This document shows, in pieces, positions 59,801 to 64,000 of a stretch of 64,000 nt of DNA (positions within the stretch are counted from its first letter, which is position 1; the number at the start of each line of letters is the position of its first letter). The stretch is taken from NCBI GenBank assembly GCA_020310875.1, contig CM035430.1, forward strand, positions 97,532,366 through 97,596,365. Direction: 5' to 3'. A program made the translations under genes and the position numbers. The notes beneath the pieces are model-generated. The model did not search any database, was not told where the DNA came from, and saw only the letters and a list, made by a program, of their open reading frames with translations. The DNA comes from Ceratopteris richardii (lineage: Eukaryota > Streptophyta > Polypodiopsida > Polypodiales > Pteridaceae).

Positions 59801-60635
59801 ACAAAGGATTCAAAAAATGGAAACACCTCTGGAAACATGACACCAACAGGATATTGACCCTCGCATAAACATCTCCTACGAAGAATGGAACACTTTGCAA
59901 AGCAGATGCCTCGCTTGGGATCGTCACAAGACTCGCCTTCTCATGGGACACGACACACCGAACTCGCTTGGTCTCAAATGGCACAATGGAAATAGCCTAC
60001 TCAAAATCCCAAACATCAAAGAAACGGCTGACCTCCAGATCAGCCTCAACAAGAAGTGGTGCCTGTCTTGGACGCGGCTTCGATGGGACATGAAATTCAT
60101 GGGTATCTGGCACCCCCTTATAGAGATTAAGAAGTCTGTCCTCTTATGGCAAATCCTTCATCGAGGAATTTGGACCAACCATAAGGCTAGAAAACTTTGT
60201 GGGATCCCTCCTTGGTGCAAACGCTGCCACCGTGCTATCGAAGATGTCCCACACATCTTCCTTACTTGCCCCAACTCCTACAGAATCTGGCAGACGGTTG
60301 GAATGAAAATCAGACTTCAAAAACAGCTTAGTTGGAAACAAGTCCTTTTGGGAGAAGCGATCGGCTGCTCTGCGACACTCTGGAACGCCATCAGAGGGGA
60401 AGTCCTGTGGAAAATTTGGCGGGAGAGGTGTGCTCTCAACTTCGGCGATTCCCCCAAGGAGTGGTTGATTGAGAAATCACTATTCCTCCTCGGCAAAAGG
60501 ATCGGTAACAGTAAGAAATCCCCCCCCTTCAGGCACCATCAAGTCCTCCTTTTGATCAACAACAAGCTCAAACCCAAGTGGGCCCCGCATGAGGGCGATG
60601 AGAGGGTGATTAACCTTCTCTGTAATGCAACCTAG
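56827..60635 (+). pseudogene. LINE-C ORF2: endonuclease-RT, one frameshift
   Basis: It starts MIVISLNARGLTDPSRATII at 56827. The apurinic-type endonuclease has ICIQEIKIDGED (metal-binding Glu), CGDFNMVEDPMDRW and TISDHYPIVI. A basic linker follows. RT shows GKSPGPDGLTNEFFKSF, IIKLIHKKGEKNRIENWRPI, FLKIDFDKAYDRLEWDY and LFADDMNAFVHND, with FADD in place of the commoner YADD. The first frame runs 1013 codons to 59868. The C-terminal zinc region (IPPWCKRCHRAIEDVPHIFL) is in another frame to 60635. Compared with LINE-A2, about 16 bases appear deleted near 59850 (after HDTNR). This is the most complete RT in the window. Confidence 0.93.
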
Positions 60636-60792
60636 GATTCAATCAAGCTTCCCCTGCTTTGTGGGATTTGGGGGGTCCCGTGGGCACTAGTCCCCTTCTA
60701 TTGTACCTTTGTTTCTTAATTTAATTCAAGTCCGGGAGAGTAGGCTATTGCCGAACTTCCTTTATATTGAAAAAAAAAAAACACCTCACTTG

Positions 60793-62900
60793 GGAACCTC
60801 ATAAGCTTTTCACCATCACCTAAGGACGAGCAACTTATGAGCTTTGGTATGTCACAACACATAGGGAGGCTTGCATAGATTTGAAGACGTTTTCTACTCA
60901 TTCCTTTGCAAAAAAAGAGCTAAATTTCAAGTTCATATGCATTGAAGAATGGACAGTACTATTCATTCTAAATCACACTAGTTAAAAGTGAGGAAATTTT
61001 TGTCCATACTCCTCTTGTCTTTACATCTTTGAAAACAGCCATATGTGCAATAGTTTCATATTAAAAATCAATGGATTTTCCAGATGATAGTACCTTACTT
61101 GTTAGCAAGCTTATCATGGATGGGCAATTCTTGATGAGGCTAAGGAAAGTTCAAGGGTTCACATCCTCCTCTCCATGTGTATATCCCTAGATCTGACTAT
61201 TGATATGTTTTCTACTTTTACTTTGTTAGCGTTCTATAGCCCCAGCTTGCTACACAAGAAGGCTCAAACTTCATATTGTACCTATCATACAAGTTAGCAC
61301 TTTTTCTACGGACCTCCATTTCTCCCTATTCCAAATGCACCCTCACACTTTAGAGCAGATTTTCCTTGGAAAGTATGCCTTTATGATGAGCCTCTTGGGT
61401 AAGAGCCATGATTCTTACGATGGGAGCCGGATAAAATGGAGTCGTTCAATGGGATACTTTGATTGGGAGCTTACAAAATAAAAGGTTTTAGTGTTGAGAG
61501 TTCTTCCAAAAACAAATGAGTTGATGATGAGGAGGAGGATCGGAATTCTCTCGGAGTGTAGTTGTCCGTTATCCAAAACACCAGATCTAGTGATATAAGC
61601 TGTTTTGTTTCGTGCCCATATTGTTTGTTTCTAGTGATGCCTTTTCAACAACATTCATATGCTACACAACTACTCCGAATGTTTGTTGCTTTTCAAGGTG
61701 TTGCTTTCTTTTCCAAATGCCAAGTAATGAAGAAGTTATACACCACACATTCTAAAATCTAGTCTGTGTAGACAACACACATGTACTTTCTTCATCTCGA
61801 AAAGCCAAAGTGACTTGGGCGACCCTTGCTAAAATAAGAGGTAGTTATTTTGATCCATTCGCATCCAAAGCTCCATTTCCTAAAGAAACACATGGTGTTT
61901 CCTCATGTAAGGATGGCATAATGATATGGTCCGAATTCGCTATGATGAAGGGTAGATGGTTTGATTAAACCAAGGTAGATATGCCAGAATCACATTTACA
62001 TGTTAGCATCCTTGATTCCCATAGGTAAGGTAACCAGTCTATTCGCATATTTACATCAATAAGATACTAAGTAGTCTCTCATCTCAACCAAGAAGTAAGG
62101 AATTAGCACTCAATGGCGACCAAGAGACATGACTTTGTGAACAGAGAGAGAGAGATCCATGATACAAAATGTTACAGAGATAATATGATGGTAAAATTCG
62201 AGCTTGACAACTCAAGTGCATGTCTCGATCCATGTGTAAGGTATATGTTTAGGGGTACAAATTTGACATATGGAGGCATAATTGAGGACGTCTAAAGCTT
62301 GAGTTTATAGATCTTGAACGAATGGACTAGGCTTATATAAAACTGCATAGGAAATTTATTTAAGCTGTATCTAGGAGTTTTATCTAGTAAATTGTCATCA
62401 AGAGAAAGCATGAGATTCTATGTTGAAAATGGTGACTACAATAGATATCCTTATAGTACCTATGCCTTCATCAAGTTAAAAATATACTACACACTTAGTT
62501 TGATTATTCCAATTATATTATGTATGTTATCTATATACATACTATCATAGCTACAAATGTTCAAAACATAGCTGATGGAGGTGGTGTTGAGGATGTTGCA
62601 GGTTCTAGTTTTGGTGTACCTTGTATTGTGAGTCCCCTTGCAAATATCAAATATTTTAAGGAGCAATTGGTTACTATAGAAAGAATTTTGCAAATAGTTC
62701 AGATGTGTAAATATTTTCCCATGCCCCCCTAATAGGAATATTGTCATATGGCTGATAATAGTGATGATCACCATAAATCTAGGCTTGTAGATAAAATTCA
62801 TGCTCAAGAAAAATGCATTGACTTGATGAGGCCTCTTCTCCTACATGTTGCATGACACCCATTCATAGCATATGTGCACTTACAAGTCACAAAGGTTGGA
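60793..62900. other. Unassigned DNA right of LINE-C
   Basis: No recognisable domain or terminal repeats. A box B-like GGGTTCACATCC near 61155 might mark an old SINE, but no box A, tail or duplication supports it. Open frames here are short and unremarkable. Confidence 0.35.
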
Positions 62901-63995
62901 ATCTACATCAATTGGATATAGAAAAATTATTAGTGAATAAGGATTCAAATAAGAAAGTTCCTTTTTTAAAGCCTTGTGGTTTTGTAAAAAAAGATTGAAT
63001 CGAGCACCATATGCCTACTATGGAAAAAATACCTACTTATTAGCACATGGATTTCATAAGAGTCCAACCAAAATATCCTTATATGTGAAGTGTGCAGATG
63101 ATGTGCTTCTAATCATTATTGTTTATCTTCACTATTTGTTGCTCATTGTTCCTAATGAGGTGCATATTGTTGAGCTTAAGGGTGATTTACATGACTCTTT
63201 AGAAAGGTTAGATTAGGGGTTTTTGCATTATTATCTGTGCATTTAATCTGTGCAAGTGGATGAAGGCATTGTTTTGTGTCAAAAAATCAGTTATCACTCT
63301 ATTGTAGCAACTCCGAGGGAGAAAATTTTATGATTGATTCTTCAAACTGTTAGAGATAAATTTAATGTTGGTCTCTATTAGAAAGCTATTGAATAGATTA
63401 TTTATTCATACTTTTCTAGACATTCAATTTGTTGTCTCTCAGATGAAGAGATTTATTAATAGTCCAAGTGTCAAGCATTGACAAACGCTTAAGATATCTT
63501 TCACTTTTTATCTAGTACTCAATAAGTTGGGTTGTTTTACATGATTTTTTCTTTTTACTTTGATTGGCTTGGATGATATGAAACTCATGTTTCCACAAGT
63601 GGTTTTTTCTTCATGCTTGGTAGCTTATGCATATCTTGGTGGAGAAAAAAGTAGCCTATAATGACTAGGTCTCATTGTGAGGCTGAGTTAAGGGTAGCTT
63701 TCATAGTCATGGTTAAGTTCTTATGGTTTAGACACCATGTGGATGGTTTGGGTGTTGTTCACACTTCTACCACCACCATCAGTACTGATAGTCCAAGTAA
63801 TGTCCCCTGCTCACCCTAAGCACATTGGTATAACTATAATTATGTCAAGGAGATACTTTGTATTGATGATATCAGTTTTTCTTATGTGTGTACGTATGAT
63901 AATGTTGCAAAGCTTTTCATAAAGGATCTTACACATGAAAATTTCAAAGATTTCTACAAAGCTTTGGGCTTATCATCGAACCTCCGATGAAATAA
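62901..63995 (+). pseudogene. Copia-I: decayed RT and RNase H
   Basis: RT fragments RAPYAYYGKNTYLLAHGFHK, KCADDVLLIIIVYLHYLLLI and NEVHIVELKGDLHDSLE lie at about 62990-63210, matching Copia-E/F. RNase H motifs follow in shifting frames to about 63990 (SLCISWWRKK-like, HPKHIGI, then an EALGL-like end). Many stops and gaps make it one of the oldest copies. The window ends before its LTR. Confidence 0.7.
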
Positions 63996-64000
63996 ATTAA

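Larger units (their letters stand above)
54324..60779 (+). mobile_element. LINE-C: full-length L1-type LINE
   Basis: A 6.46 kb element bounded by the 13-bp duplication AACACCTCACTTG. Its order is a 1.1 kb 5' UTR with short tandem arrays, ORF1, ORF2 overlapping ORF1 by ATGA, a short 3' UTR with the CAAGTCCGGGAGAGTAGGCT tail, and poly-A at 60769-60779. One frameshift in each ORF is the only clear damage I see. It is the best-preserved element in the window and the likely source type for LINE-A1, LINE-A2 and the 1286-1492 fragment. Confidence 0.92.

Overview
This window looks like heterochromatic or intergenic DNA from a large, repeat-rich seed-plant nuclear genome. It contains Ty1/Copia and Athila/Tat-like Ty3/Gypsy LTR retrotransposons, an L1-type LINE family with DUF4283-like ORF1 proteins, tRNA-derived SINEs and a CACTA (En/Spm) DNA transposon. 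All are nested and mostly broken. I found no convincing host protein-coding gene, and the species cannot be named from this sequence. Names such as Copia-A or LINE-C are local labels.

Layout: 1-750 is a Copia RNase H end; 1286-2838 is a cluster of a LINE 3' fragment and three SINEs; 4730-11270 is Copia-A (minus strand) with a long leader. 11593-12418 and 22195-23680 are the two parts of Copia-B (minus), split by Gypsy-1 (12419-22194, plus), which has its 5' LTR, PBS, a palindromic leader array and a long gag-pol, but no 3' end. 24641-28057 is the 5' half of Copia-CD (plus). 28053-31926 is the 5' half of a CACTA element (minus), with a 2.3 kb ATGCAT-type array. 31927-34830 is Copia-E and 34917-35931 is Copia-G (both minus). 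36721-37886 is the 3' half of Copia-CD (minus), 37882-38798 is the 3' half of the CACTA (plus), and 38799-40282 is Copia-F. 40319-42539 is a small gag-only LTR element carrying a SINE in its 5' LTR. 44100-50757 is LINE-A material (mostly minus), interrupted by a one-LTR Gypsy-2 insertion (46159-47824). 50758-53942 is LINE-B (minus). 54324-60779 is a full-length, nearly intact LINE-C (plus) with a 13-bp target-site duplication. 62900-63995 is a last Copia remnant.

The most striking result is a 9.8 kb inversion between 28053-28057 and 37882-37886. Flipping this block back restores at once a Copia with both LTRs and an uninterrupted reading frame, and a 4.8 kb CACTA with both terminal repeats and a 3-bp target duplication (ACA). 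Both breakpoints lie on the same 5-mer, TGACA on one side and its complement TGTCA on the other.

A second theme is the palindromic core ATCGCGAT/TCGCGA. It is amplified independently in the untranslated leaders of two Gypsy elements and, as a shorter array, in the 5' UTR of LINE-C. A third is parasitism between elements: a SINE family whose 3' tail matches the LINE-C 3' end, as expected if it uses the LINE reverse transcriptase.
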